A stretch of DNA of 36,322 nt. Origin: Ruminococcus sp. UBA4350. GTDB taxonomy: Bacteria > Bacillota > Clostridia > Oscillospirales > Ruminococcaceae. Location: assembly GCA_002394125.1 (NCBI GenBank), contig DGSY01000116.1, positions 1 through 36,322 on the forward strand, in the 5' to 3' direction. The notes beneath the pieces were generated by a model, which did not search any database, was not told the origin of the DNA, and was given only the letters and a program-made list of their open reading frames with translations. A program made the position numbers and the translations under genes. Positions 15,738 to 24,413 of this stretch are shown here, piece after piece (within the stretch, counting starts at the first letter, position 1; the number at the start of each line of letters is the position of its first letter).

Positions 15738-15742
15738 CTTAG

Positions 15743-15871
15743 GAAGCGAATATAAGCAGAAAAAAAAGAATGCCAGACCGTTCAATAGCTGCGAACAGCA
15801 GCGTAACAGCGACACCCCTGATACGCTCCGCGAAACTATGCCGTAGGGAAACGGCACCGGGCACTGCCCGG
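15743..15871 (-). repeat. Dispersed repeat, copy D (inverted)
   Basis: This copy is nearly identical to copy B from GGAAGCGAATATAAGCAGA onward and ends in a larger terminal palindrome, CCGGGCACTGCCCGG (15857-15871). Copies A to D alternate in orientation (+, -, +, -) and fill the whole 545-base gap between the riboswitch promoter and the hisJ-type gene promoter. No gene lies in that gap. Confidence 0.75.
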
Positions 15872-15940
15872 CCGGCAAGGTCGCTAAAAAAAACCATATA
15901 TCCGGAAGGAATTTTGCTGTCCGGCGGACGGCGATTTCCC

Positions 15941-15969
15941 TTGAAAAAAATCCGTCTCTGTGGTATAAT
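15941..15969 (+). promoter_or_regulatory. Promoter of the hisJ-pth-mfd operon
   Basis: TTGAAA (15941-15946) and TATAAT (15964-15969) are 17 bases apart. The start should lie near 15976, about 35 bases before the GTG start of the first gene. Confidence 0.8.
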
Positions 15970-16010
15970 AGTATGTCCGGCAATATCATCCAGAAAAGGA
16001 GGGATCAGCC

Positions 16011-16838
16011 GTGCTCATGAATCTGCACACGCATACACACCATTCTCCGGATGCCAACGACACCGTTGCGGAGCGCATTGCGGAAGCAAACCGCCTCGGC
16101 CTGCGCTTTATGGCCGTCACGGATCATGTCGAGATCAACCGCTTCTATCCGGCGGAATACTACGGAGAAACGGAAACAGAGGAATATTTCTATGACGGCG
16201 GCGGCGTCTTTGAACGCTCGGCGGCAGAGGTCTGCGCATTGCAGCAGGAGAGCGGAAATGTCCGCCTGCTCTGCGGCGCGGAGATCGGCCAGATCCCGCA
16301 GGATCCCGAACGCTCTGCGCTGATCTACAATGATCCGCGCACGGATATCGTGATCGGCTCGGTGCATGAGCTGCCGGGCAGACCGGATTTCTATTTTCTG
16401 CATTATGACGAGGAGGACATTCCGGCGCTGGTGACGGCCTATTTTGAGGAGGTCTACCGCCTTGCGCAGACGGACTGCTGGGATGTGCTCGGCCATCTGA
16501 CCTACGGGCTGCGCTATCTGCCGAACCGCCGCGCCTATGATCTGACACCGCATCTGGAGCTGATCGACGGGATCCTCCGGACGGTCATTGCAAAGGATAA
16601 GGCGATCGAGCTTAACGGCTCCGGCCTGCGCAAGCCGCAGCCCTATATTGATCCCGATCTGACACTTGTGCGGCGCTATTACGAGCTGGGCGGCAGAAAT
16701 CTGACGATCAGCACCGATGCGCATAATACGAAATATCTCGGCTACGGGCTGTATCTGCTGGAGGATATGGCGCGGACGGCCGGTTTCACGGAGCTGACAT
16801 GGTTTGAGAAGCATCAGATGCGAAAGGTGAAGCTATGA
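16011..16838 (+). CDS. PHP-domain phosphatase, histidinol-phosphatase (HisJ/HisK) type
   Basis: This 275-residue protein has the metal motifs of the PHP family: NLHTHTHHSPDA at the N-terminus, the H in VTDHVEIN, E in LLCGAEIGQ, H in IGSVHELPG, H in VLGHLTYGLR, and TDAHNTKYLG at the end. Length and order fit monofunctional histidinol phosphate phosphatases (HisJ/HisK), which perform the penultimate dephosphorylation of histidine synthesis. No other his genes are near, so another phosphoester substrate is possible. The GTG at 16011 is seven bases after AGGAGGG and is preferred to the ATG at 16017. Its stop overlaps the next start as ATGA. Confidence 0.85.
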   Translation: MLMNLHTHTHHSPDANDTVAERIAEANRLGLRFMAVTDHVEINRFYPAEYYGETETEEYFYDGGGVFERSAAEVCALQQESGNVRLLCGAEIGQIPQDPERSALIYNDPRTDIVIGSVHELPGRPDFYFLHYDEEDIPALVTAYFEEVYRLAQTDCWDVLGHLTYGLRYLPNRRAYDLTPHLELIDGILRTVIAKDKAIELNGSGLRKPQPYIDPDLTLVRRYYELGGRNLTISTDAHNTKYLGYGLYLLEDMARTAGFTELTWFEKHQMRKVKL

Positions 16839-18091
16839 CTCGATTTTACAAGCTGACCGCCTTCGGCCTGTGTCTGCTGCTGACCGGATGCGCTGCACCG
16901 CAGAGCAGCAGCGATATACAGGCGGAATCCGCTCCGGCAGAGTCTGCCGCGGAAACACTGCCCGAAAGCAGCACCGAAGAAATTGTCTATGATTATGTTC
17001 ACGGCGAGGACGGCTATTTCTCGCTGATCGACGAGGGCTTCGGCACACCGGTCAAGGTGCAGGAAAGCGGTACCTGCTGGGTTGTCTCGGCAACGACGGC
17101 AATGGAATCCAATGCACTTGTGACACGCGGCGAGACGATCGAGGTCGATCCCTATAAGCTGCTCGATGCCTGTTACAGCCGTGACCGGAAGGAGGGCTGG
17201 TTCCTTGCGGAGAATCTCTCGCCGGAGTCATTCGGCGGCTGGGGCTGGCTGGCCGCTGTTACGCTGGCAAACCGTGCGGACGGCTGGCTGCTGACCGAAT
17301 CAAACAACTATACGGGAGCTTCGCGGGAGCAGCTCAAGGAAGCGATCCGCACCGAGGGCGCGGTCAATATCGGCATTACCGACCGGCAGAGCAAAAAGGG
17401 CTTTTTCGGCGAGTATCAGACTGTCAATGATCCGACCGGTGATGCATACGATCATGCGGTCGATATTGTCGGCTGGGACGATCATTTCCCGAAGGAGTAT
17501 TTCCGTGAGAAGGCAAAGCAGGACGGTGCATGGCTGATTCAGAACAGCACATCCGAGAAATATGTTTTCTACTGGGTATCATATGAAACGCCGATCATTG
17601 ATCCGTATACATTTTCGGTTACGCGGGATTACGGTGATGTGATCGCCTATGAACAGGCAAGCGGCAGTACGGTAGACGGCGGCGATGAGACCGTGACGGC
17701 GAATGTGTTTCATCATGCGGGAACGCTCGCGGCGGTCGGAACATATACCGTTGCGGACGGCCAGAAGCTGACGGTCGAGATCCGCGATGCAGCGCTGGAA
17801 AATGTGCTGTATACGCAGGATGCGCAGTATGATCATAAGGGCTATCACCTGATTGATCTGGATACGCCGCAGGCGGTCAGCGATTATGCGATCGTGATCC
17901 GGTATGAGGGAGAAGCGCCGGTCGAGGGCGGCTCCTATGAGGATTCCTTTTGTTCCTACCGGCCGTCGGCGGATCCGGGTGTTTCGTTTATTGAGAGCGA
18001 CGGCGAATGGATGGATCTGTCCGCGAATGTGACGGATCCGGCCTATGCTCCCAACAACGCCTGCATCAAGGCTGTATACGCCAAATCATAA
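16835..18091 (+). CDS. Papain-like (C1) cysteine peptidase lipoprotein
   Basis: This 418-residue protein has a lipoprotein signal ending in LLLTGC (lipid-bearing C19). A papain-like domain follows with a complete set of catalytic residues: Q76 and C81 in KVQESGTCWVVSAT, H207 in AYDHAVDIVGWDD, and N237 in AWLIQNSTSE. The C-terminal 150 residues (from about YTFSVTRDYG) form a beta-rich, lectin-like extension of the kind seen in C1 peptidases of clostridia and ruminococci. It overlaps the upstream gene by four bases (ATGA), and AAAGG lies upstream. It is probably displayed on the outer face of the membrane. Its substrate is unknown; cell-wall-linked or dietary protein are both possible. Confidence 0.85.
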   Translation: MTRFYKLTAFGLCLLLTGCAAPQSSSDIQAESAPAESAAETLPESSTEEIVYDYVHGEDGYFSLIDEGFGTPVKVQESGTCWVVSATTAMESNALVTRGETIEVDPYKLLDACYSRDRKEGWFLAENLSPESFGGWGWLAAVTLANRADGWLLTESNNYTGASREQLKEAIRTEGAVNIGITDRQSKKGFFGEYQTVNDPTGDAYDHAVDIVGWDDHFPKEYFREKAKQDGAWLIQNSTSEKYVFYWVSYETPIIDPYTFSVTRDYGDVIAYEQASGSTVDGGDETVTANVFHHAGTLAAVGTYTVADGQKLTVEIRDAALENVLYTQDAQYDHKGYHLIDLDTPQAVSDYAIVIRYEGEAPVEGGSYEDSFCSYRPSADPGVSFIESDGEWMDLSANVTDPAYAPNNACIKAVYAKS

Positions 18092-18107
18092 GAAGGAAGC
18101 TGAGTCT

Positions 18108-18791
18108 TTGAGTATTTTTGATCTTTTCAGGCAAATTGAATCACAGCAGCCGGCAGTCACGGGCCCGCCGGAATACATCATCGCAGGGCTCGGCAATATC
18201 GGCGAAAAATATCACAATACGCGCCACAACGCCGGCTTCATGATGATCGAAGCCTTTGCGGAAAAATGCGGTGCGAAATTCGGGAAGCATCAGTTCAAAT
18301 CGAATACCGCGATGGCCAAATGCGGCGGAAAGCGCGTGCTGCTCATGAAGCCCGATACCTTTATGAATCTCAGCGGGCAGGCCGTCACCGAGGCGATGCA
18401 GTTCTATCAGATCCCGCCGGAGCGCGTCATCGTGATCTTTGATGACATCAATCTGAATGTCGGCGAACTGCGCATCCGGCAGAAGGGCAGCGACGGCGGC
18501 CACAACGGGATGAAGAATATCATCTATCTCTCCGGTGCGGACACCTTTCCGCGCATCCGCGTCGGCATCGGCAAAAAGCCGCATCCGGACTACGATCTCG
18601 CGGCATGGGTGCTTTCGGCGTTCTCGCCGGATGAGCTGAAAACGCTCGCGGAGACGGCAAAGACCGTCTGCGAAGCGCTCCCGCTGATGCTCGAAGGCCG
18701 GACGGATCTTGCCATGAACCGGTACAATACCGGAAAGCAGAAAAAGCAGAAGCCGGTGCAGGAAACGACACCGGAGGAGGGGGCATCATGA
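18108..18791 (+). CDS. pth: Peptidyl-tRNA hydrolase
   Basis: This 227-residue enzyme releases peptides from stalled peptidyl-tRNA. Family motifs are GLGNIGEKYHNTRHNAGF (with the catalytic histidine), KPDTFMNLSGQAV, and FDDINLNVGELRIRQKGSDG followed by GHNGMKNI. An N-terminal extension of about 18 residues, SIFDLFRQIESQQPAVTGPP, precedes the usual start of the fold. The start is TTG at 18108, 10 bases after AAGGA; no ATG or GTG nearby gives a better fit, so the exact start is uncertain. It lies in an operon with mfd, a pairing common in Firmicutes, although here a lipoprotein gene separates them. Confidence 0.92.
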   Translation: MSIFDLFRQIESQQPAVTGPPEYIIAGLGNIGEKYHNTRHNAGFMMIEAFAEKCGAKFGKHQFKSNTAMAKCGGKRVLLMKPDTFMNLSGQAVTEAMQFYQIPPERVIVIFDDINLNVGELRIRQKGSDGGHNGMKNIIYLSGADTFPRIRVGIGKKPHPDYDLAAWVLSAFSPDELKTLAETAKTVCEALPLMLEGRTDLAMNRYNTGKQKKQKPVQETTPEEGAS

Positions 18792-19861
18792 TGCAGATGA
18801 TTCGGTGTGCAGCGGTGCTGCTCGCCTGTCTTACGGGATGCTCGGCGCTCTGCGGATGTGCAGCCGGCACATCCGGCGAGGATTCCGGTTCGGGGCTCTG
18901 GCTCGGCATCGAGCCGGCGAAGGAGGACGAATTCGGCAAGGTCACCTATGCTGACGGTATCTATCTTTCGCAGAATGTGCAGGAGCCGGTGCCGGATCCG
19001 TATGCCGATGATACAGAGGAAAAGGAGACCGGCGAGACCGGCGACGGCCTGCTCTATACGCTCTATCAGCGCCATGCCGAGATCACCGGCCATTCGGACA
19101 GCTTCGAGCTGGAGGAGCTGGATATCCCCGCAGAGATCGGCGGTCTGCCGGTCACGCGGATCACGGATGTCGCGCTGAACGAGGGCAGTGTATTCGATCT
19201 CGACCGGAACGGCGCATTTTACAGCTGCTATACGCTGCGGCGCGTGAATGTGCCGGAGGGCGTCCGGGAAATCGGGCAGTATGCATTTTACGGCTGCAAG
19301 AATTTACAGGAGATCTCGCTGCCGGAATCGCTCATGGAGATCGGTACGCACGCCTTTTCGATGTGCTCCTCGCTGAAGGAGATGACCGTTCCGTCCGGCA
19401 TTGATAAGATCGGCGAGAGCGCATTCTCCCTGACGCCGTGGTATGACGATCTGCTCTATCACCGCGATCTGGTGATCTTCAACGGCAGGCTTTATGATGC
19501 GGGGCGGCGCTGCACCGGTCATATCACCGTGCCGGATTATGTGGTTTCGGTCGCGGATTATGCGTTCTATTCCTGCGAGGGGCTGGAAACGGTCGTGCTG
19601 CCGGCGAGTGTGAAGTCGGTCGGAAAATATGCCTTCTGCGACTGTCCGGATCTGTATGCCGTGCTGTTCCTGAATCCGGAATGTGAAATACCGGAGGATG
19701 CCTCAACGCTCAGCAATAAGGTGACCGGCAGCGACAGGGATTTTTACAAGGGCATCATCTACGGCGAGGAGAATTCCACGGCACAGCGGTTTGCGCGCAG
19801 ATTCGACTGCCGCTTTGAGAGTACGGCGGATTTCTTCGCGCGCATGGAGACATGGAAATAA
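18788..19861 (+). CDS. Leucine-rich-repeat (BspA-like) lipoprotein
   Basis: This 357-residue protein starts at an ATG overlapping the pth stop by four bases, after GGAGGAGG. The lipobox is probably ACLTGC (C18). Residues 110 onward hold LRR_5/BspA-type repeats such as VNVPEGVREIGQYAFYGCKN, ISLPESLMEIGTHAFSMCSS and VVLPASVKSVGKYAFCDCPD. Such repeats form curved solenoids used for binding at the cell surface. An acidic segment (DPYADDTEEKETGETGDG) links the lipid anchor to the repeats. It is the second extracytoplasmic lipoprotein of this otherwise housekeeping operon. A ligand cannot be named. Confidence 0.87.
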   Translation: MMQMIRCAAVLLACLTGCSALCGCAAGTSGEDSGSGLWLGIEPAKEDEFGKVTYADGIYLSQNVQEPVPDPYADDTEEKETGETGDGLLYTLYQRHAEITGHSDSFELEELDIPAEIGGLPVTRITDVALNEGSVFDLDRNGAFYSCYTLRRVNVPEGVREIGQYAFYGCKNLQEISLPESLMEIGTHAFSMCSSLKEMTVPSGIDKIGESAFSLTPWYDDLLYHRDLVIFNGRLYDAGRRCTGHITVPDYVVSVADYAFYSCEGLETVVLPASVKSVGKYAFCDCPDLYAVLFLNPECEIPEDASTLSNKVTGSDRDFYKGIIYGEENSTAQRFARRFDCRFESTADFFARMETWK

Positions 19862-19880
19862 CATCAGCATAAAAACAAAG

Positions 19881-19904
19881 GGGGATGTCCTTGCGGATAT
19901 CCCC
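19881..19904. other. Stable hairpin between the LRR lipoprotein gene and mfd
   Basis: GGGGATGTCC (19881-19890) and GGATATCCCC (19895-19904) form a 10-bp stem with one G-U pair around TTGC. On the plus strand no T-run follows, so it is not a classical terminator for the operon. On the minus strand a T-rich stretch does follow. A processing or mRNA-stabilising role ahead of mfd is possible. Confidence 0.5.
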
Positions 19905-19937
19905 TCAATGTGCCGGAACGGGAAAGGGAGTGCTCAG

Positions 19938-22900
19938 ATGCGATTTTTTACGGAAGCTGCGGAAAAGCTGCCTGCCGTCAAAGAGCTGCGGCTGGCGATG
20001 AAAAAAGGGATCACGCCGATCTCACTGACCGGTGCTTCGCATATTCACCGCGCGGATATCCTGCTTGCTGTCTCGCAGGAGACGCCGGTGCTCGCGGTCA
20101 CGGCGGATGAAGCATCTGCGCGGCAGCTCTGCGAGGATATCAATTTCATGGCGGGGGAGCGCGCAGCGTACCCTTATCCGTCAAAGGAAATGAACTTCAT
20201 TGATGCCGCCGGAATTTCGCGCGAATACGAGCATTTGCGTCTCTCTGCGCTCTATGCGCTCTGCACGGGGAAATGCCGCGTGCTGGCGGCCTCTGCGGAA
20301 GCCGTTATGCAGTTCACGCTGCCGAAGGCGGTGCTGAGTGCGCGGACGCTGCATCTGGAGACCGGCGGGAGCTGCGAACAGGATGCGCTGCGTGATGCGC
20401 TGACCGCAATGGGCTATCTGCGCTGCGATCAGGTCGATGCGCCGGGGCAGTTTTCGGTGCGCGGCGCGATCTTTGATATTTTCACGCCGCAGAATCCGAT
20501 GCCGCTGCGCATGGAATTCTGGGGCGACGAGATCGACAGCATGGCGTGGTTCGAGCCGGAAACACAGCGCCGCACCGATACCGTATCGGAGGCGGATATC
20601 ATTCCGGCGGTCGAGGCGCTGCCGGATGCAGATCTGCCGGAGAAGATCCGGGCGCTCGCAAAGGCGGTGCGCGGCCGGCAGGCGGCGAAGCTGAAGGAGA
20701 ACATGAACGCCGATGCCGACAAGCTCGAAAGCGGCGTCTCTCTGCTGAATATCGACCTTTATTTTCCGCTGATCTATGATGCGCCCGCGGCGATTTTTGA
20801 CTATTTCACCGGCGGGATCGCGCTCTGTGAGACCGGCCCGCTTCTGGATGCGTGGCAGGGCCTGCAGGCGCGGTATACGGAGGATGTCAAGGCAATGCTG
20901 GAGGACGGCGTGATGTGCCGGCAGCTTGCGGAATATTTTCTGGATGCAAATGCGGTGCTGGCAAAGGCGAAGGAGCGCCCGCTCGTCTGCATGAACGCCT
21001 TTCTCAGCAGCACAAGCAGCTTTCAGTTCCAGAAGATGCTTTCCGTTGAAGCAACGCAGAATGCGCCGTGGGGCGGCAGTACGCGGATTCTCGCGGAGGA
21101 TCTGACCGAGCTCTGCAAGCGCGGCTACTGCGTCACGGTCTGCGGCGGTACGGAGAAAACGCTCCCGATCCTGCGCGACGATCTGAAACAGAGCGGCATT
21201 GACTGTTCGGTCGCGGAGGCAGACAGTCAGCCGGAGCCGGGCAAGGTGCTGCTGATGTGCAGCGGCCTTTCCGCGGGCTTTGAATATCCGGCCGTCAAAT
21301 ATGCCTGCATCGCGCAGGGCAAGGCGCAGAGCACGGTGCTGCGGAAGCGCCGCTTCAAAAAGGGGCAGGAGATCCGTGCGCTCTCCGAGATCTCCGAGGG
21401 CGACTATGTCGTTCATGCCTCGCACGGCATCGGCCGGTTCAAGGGCATCCGCAAGCTCGAAATGGAGGGCATCACCAAAGATTATATCACGATCGAATAT
21501 ATGGGCGGCGATGAGCTGTATGTGCCCGTGACGCAGCTCGATCAGGTCTCGCGCTATATCGGCGGCAAGGACGATGCTGCCGTGAAGATGAATAAGCTCG
21601 GCTCGCAGGAATGGCAGAAAACGCGCAGCAATGTCAAAAAGGCCGTCAAGGATATGGCAGCGCAGCTCATCCGGCTCTATGCAGCGCGGCAGAAAGCGCC
21701 GGGCTTCGCGTTCGATATTGATGACGAAATGCAGCGGGAATTCGAGGGGCGTTTCCCCTATGTCGAAACGAACGATCAGCTCCGCAGCACGGAGGAGATC
21801 AAGAAGGACATGGAGGCTGCCCGCCCGATGGACAGACTGCTCTGCGGCGATGTCGGCTTCGGCAAAACAGAGGTCGCGCTGCGGGCTGCGATGAAATGCA
21901 TCCTCTCCGGCAAGCAGTGTGTCATTCTCGCGCCGACGACTGTTCTCGCAAATCAGCATTATGAGACCGCGATCCGGCGCTTTGAGTCGGTGCCGGTCAA
22001 TATCGAGCTGCTTTCGCGGTTCCGCACAAAGAAGCAGCAGACGAAGATACTTGAGGACACCGCAAAGGGCAAGATCGACCTACTGATCGGTACGCACCGG
22101 CTGCTCTCGAAGGATGTGCGGTTTGCGGAGCTGGGACTTGCGATCATTGACGAGGAGCAGCGCTTCGGCGTGGCGCATAAGGAGCGCTTCAAGGAGGCGT
22201 TTCACGGTGTCGATATGCTGACGCTCTCCGCGACGCCGATCCCACGCACGCTGAATATGGCGCTCTCCGGCATCCGCGATATGAGCGTGATCGAGGAGCC
22301 GCCGCAGGACAGATATCCGGTGCAGAGCTTCGTGCTGGAATACAATGCGGGACTTGTCGTGCAGGCGATCCAGCGCGAGCTGAAGCGCGGCGGTCAGGTA
22401 TACTATATTCATAACCGCGTCGAGACGATCCGCCAGTGTGCGGCAAAATTGCAGGAAATGATTCCCGATGCGCGCATCGGCTTTGCACACGGAAAAATGA
22501 CCGAGCAGGAGATCAGCGAGGTCTGGAGCCTGCTCGTGGAGCATGAGATCGACATTCTCGTCTGTACTACTATAATAGAGACCGGCGTCGATGTGCCGAA
22601 TGTCAACACGCTGATTGTCGAGCAGTCCGACCGCTTCGGCCTTTCGCAGCTCTATCAGCTCCGCGGCAGAGTCGGCCGCTCGAACCGCCGTGCCTATGCG
22701 TATTTCACCTATCAGCCGAACCGCTCGCTGACGGATGTTGCGGAGAAGCGGCTTGCCGCGATGCGCGAATTCACGCAGTTCGGCAGCGGCTTCCGCATTG
22801 CGATGCGCGATCTGGAGATCCGCGGCGCGGGCAGCATTCTCGGCGGCCAGCAGCACGGCCAGATGGAGCAGGTCGGCTATGAAATGTATCTGCGGATGCT

Positions 22901-23393
22901 CAATGAAGCGATCGCGGAGGAAAAGGGCGAGCCAGTCAAGGCGCCCGCCTGCACGGTCGATATTCAGGTCGAAGCGCATATTCCGGAGGACTATATCACG
23001 AGCATGACCTCGCGGCTGGAGATTTACCGCCGGATCGCGCTCGTCGAGTCGCCGGAGGATCGCTCCGATCTTGTCGATGAGCTGATCGACCGCTTCGGCG
23101 ATCCGCCGAAAAGCCTGCTGAATCTGATCGACGCGGCGCTGCTGCGCAATACCGCCGGCAGGCTCGGCATCACAGAGATTTCACAGAAGCGCGGCGCGCT
23201 GTTCTTCTTCATCTCGCATCCGAATGCCAAGCAGCTGCAAAAGCTGATGCAGGAATATTATGACCGCATCGCGTTCAATGACAAGAAGCCGCCCTATTAT
23301 GCAGCCGTGCGGCTGAAAAAGGGTGAGCTTTCCGTCGATCTGATGCGGAAAGTTATACAAATATTTTTGGATAATTCCGGCAGCCCTGCATAA
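19938..23393 (+). CDS. mfd: Transcription-repair coupling factor Mfd
   Basis: This 1151-residue protein removes RNA polymerase stalled at DNA damage and recruits UvrA. Domains are in the usual order: a UvrB-like N-terminal part with INFMAGERAAYPYPSKEMNF, the RNA-polymerase-interacting domain with EGDYVVHASHGIGRFKGIRK, helicase motifs (Walker A CGDVGFGKTEVALRA, DEEQRFGVAHKERF, TLSATPIPRTLNMALSGIRD), the RecG-like translocation region RGRVGRSNRRAYAYF, and a C-terminal TRCF domain. The ATG at 19938 follows GGAAAGGGAG at eight bases; the frame is open upstream only through the end of the previous gene. Length is normal. No terminator was seen between it and 23475. Confidence 0.97.
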   Translation: MRFFTEAAEKLPAVKELRLAMKKGITPISLTGASHIHRADILLAVSQETPVLAVTADEASARQLCEDINFMAGERAAYPYPSKEMNFIDAAGISREYEHLRLSALYALCTGKCRVLAASAEAVMQFTLPKAVLSARTLHLETGGSCEQDALRDALTAMGYLRCDQVDAPGQFSVRGAIFDIFTPQNPMPLRMEFWGDEIDSMAWFEPETQRRTDTVSEADIIPAVEALPDADLPEKIRALAKAVRGRQAAKLKENMNADADKLESGVSLLNIDLYFPLIYDAPAAIFDYFTGGIALCETGPLLDAWQGLQARYTEDVKAMLEDGVMCRQLAEYFLDANAVLAKAKERPLVCMNAFLSSTSSFQFQKMLSVEATQNAPWGGSTRILAEDLTELCKRGYCVTVCGGTEKTLPILRDDLKQSGIDCSVAEADSQPEPGKVLLMCSGLSAGFEYPAVKYACIAQGKAQSTVLRKRRFKKGQEIRALSEISEGDYVVHASHGIGRFKGIRKLEMEGITKDYITIEYMGGDELYVPVTQLDQVSRYIGGKDDAAVKMNKLGSQEWQKTRSNVKKAVKDMAAQLIRLYAARQKAPGFAFDIDDEMQREFEGRFPYVETNDQLRSTEEIKKDMEAARPMDRLLCGDVGFGKTEVALRAAMKCILSGKQCVILAPTTVLANQHYETAIRRFESVPVNIELLSRFRTKKQQTKILEDTAKGKIDLLIGTHRLLSKDVRFAELGLAIIDEEQRFGVAHKERFKEAFHGVDMLTLSATPIPRTLNMALSGIRDMSVIEEPPQDRYPVQSFVLEYNAGLVVQAIQRELKRGGQVYYIHNRVETIRQCAAKLQEMIPDARIGFAHGKMTEQEISEVWSLLVEHEIDILVCTTIIETGVDVPNVNTLIVEQSDRFGLSQLYQLRGRVGRSNRRAYAYFTYQPNRSLTDVAEKRLAAMREFTQFGSGFRIAMRDLEIRGAGSILGGQQHGQMEQVGYEMYLRMLNEAIAEEKGEPVKAPACTVDIQVEAHIPEDYITSMTSRLEIYRRIALVESPEDRSDLVDELIDRFGDPPKSLLNLIDAALLRNTAGRLGITEISQKRGALFFFISHPNAKQLQKLMQEYYDRIAFNDKKPPYYAAVRLKKGELSVDLMRKVIQIFLDNSGSPA

Positions 23394-23474
23394 ATAAACC
23401 ATTTCGCAACATTGTTTTGTGCATTATATGCAAATTTGCTGTCGGAAAATCTCCCATGTTTGGCGGCCAAGCGA

Positions 23475-23504
23475 TTGACTTTTACGCGTGAAAAGTGCTA
23501 TAAT
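23475..23504 (+). promoter_or_regulatory. Promoter of the anchored surface protein gene
   Basis: TTGACT (23475-23480) and TATAAT (23499-23504) are 18 bases apart, with the start expected near 23511. The strong boxes fit the gene's apparently strong codon bias. Confidence 0.78.
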
Positions 23505-23521
23505 GGGCTTATAAATTTGAT

Positions 23522-23544
23522 GATTCTGTGAAAAATGCAGAATC
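23522..23544 (+). other. 5' leader hairpin
   Basis: GATTCTG (23522-23528) pairs with CAGAATC (23538-23544) near the 5' end of the transcript and ahead of the ribosome binding site. A hairpin in this place often protects abundant mRNAs from decay; that role is inferred. Confidence 0.5.
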
Positions 23545-23566
23545 CCATGTATGGAGGAAAGTTATT

Positions 23567-24304
23567 ATGAAGATCAAGTCTGTTCTCGCAGCTGTTGCTG
23601 CAAGTGCGATCGCAGTTCTCGCTGCTGCTCCGATGAGCGCATCTGCTGACGCTGCAAAGCTGAAGGAGATTACCGGTATCACATTCTACATCTCCTGCCC
23701 GACCGCTGCAACTGCAAACGCTGAGGGCGGTCTGCCGTGGTATGGCGGCGCATTCGGCGTCAACTCTGACAGCACCGGCTGGAAGACCACCCAGTGGGCA
23801 GTCAATGAGGATCCGCTCGGCGACGGCAAGGTTGCTGCTGAGAAGATCGACGATACTCATTACAAGGTCACCTGGACAGAGACTCTGTTCACCGGTGAGG
23901 AGACCTGGGCACAGGCTGTTTACCAGAACTACGGCCCGGCTGACACCAAGCTGGAGAAGGTCACCCTCGAGGGCGCAAATGTTGACATCACTGAGCTGGA
24001 TGTTCCGGCTGACAACAAGGGCGCAACTGCATACCTGCTCGGCGATTCTCAGGACGGCAACTGGCACGGTGTGTTCAATGATGCAGCACCGGCAGATGGC
24101 ACCACCACGGCTGCTGCTGATGATGCCGCTGCTACCACCACTGCAAAGGCTGATGACAAGAAGACCACCACAACCGCAAAGGCTTCTGATTCCAAGAGTA
24201 CTTCCACAACTGCTACCAAGACCGGTGATGCAGGTGTCGGCGTTGTTGTTGCAGGTCTGACCCTCGCAGGCGCAGCTGCATTTATCGCTCGCAAGAAGCA
24301 CTAA
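23567..24304 (+). CDS. Secreted, sortase-type anchored protein of unknown function
   Basis: This 245-residue protein has a signal peptide (1-28), a domain of about 145 residues rich in Trp, Gly and Thr, a Thr/Ala/Lys stalk (about 178-215), and a sorting tail. The tail is TKTGD at 217-221, then a helix and the basic end ARKKH. The domain contains GGLPWYGGAFGVNSDSTGWK and LLGDSQDGNWHGVFNDAAP. A carbohydrate-binding role would fit the enzyme neighbours but no known family was recognised. The ATG at 23567 follows GGAGG; the open frame continues upstream only through the leader. The gene prefers GCT, GCA and AAG codons, unlike its neighbours, which suggests high expression. Confidence 0.8.
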   Translation: MKIKSVLAAVAASAIAVLAAAPMSASADAAKLKEITGITFYISCPTAATANAEGGLPWYGGAFGVNSDSTGWKTTQWAVNEDPLGDGKVAAEKIDDTHYKVTWTETLFTGEETWAQAVYQNYGPADTKLEKVTLEGANVDITELDVPADNKGATAYLLGDSQDGNWHGVFNDAAPADGTTTAAADDAAATTTAKADDKKTTTTAKASDSKSTSTTATKTGDAGVGVVVAGLTLAGAAAFIARKKH

Positions 24305-24343
24305 TCATTAGGATTGCAGAAGCAATCGGAAACATGATGCACA

Positions 24344-24379
24344 CGAATGCCCTCTGCAATCCGCAGGGGCATTCGTTTT
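24344..24379 (+). terminator. Terminator between the two surface-protein genes
   Basis: CGAATGCC (24344-24351) pairs with GGCATTCG (24368-24375), extended inward by CTGC and GCAG with small internal bulges, and TTTTAG follows. It is weaker than others in the window, and the next gene has no obvious promoter of its own, so some read-through is likely. Confidence 0.7.
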
Positions 24380-24413
24380 AGAAAAATAATTTTATTTGAT
24401 GGAGGAAAGAAAA

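Noticed and set aside
15327..15871. CRISPR-like array
   Set aside because: The repeats are long, alternate in orientation, have no regular spacers and recur elsewhere as single copies, so they are a dispersed element and not CRISPR.
20181..21959. Long minus-strand open frame antisense to mfd (592 codons)
   Set aside because: The composition is rich in Arg, His, Leu and Ile, as expected for the reverse reading of a GC-rich gene. It has no motif and lies fully inside the clear mfd coding region.
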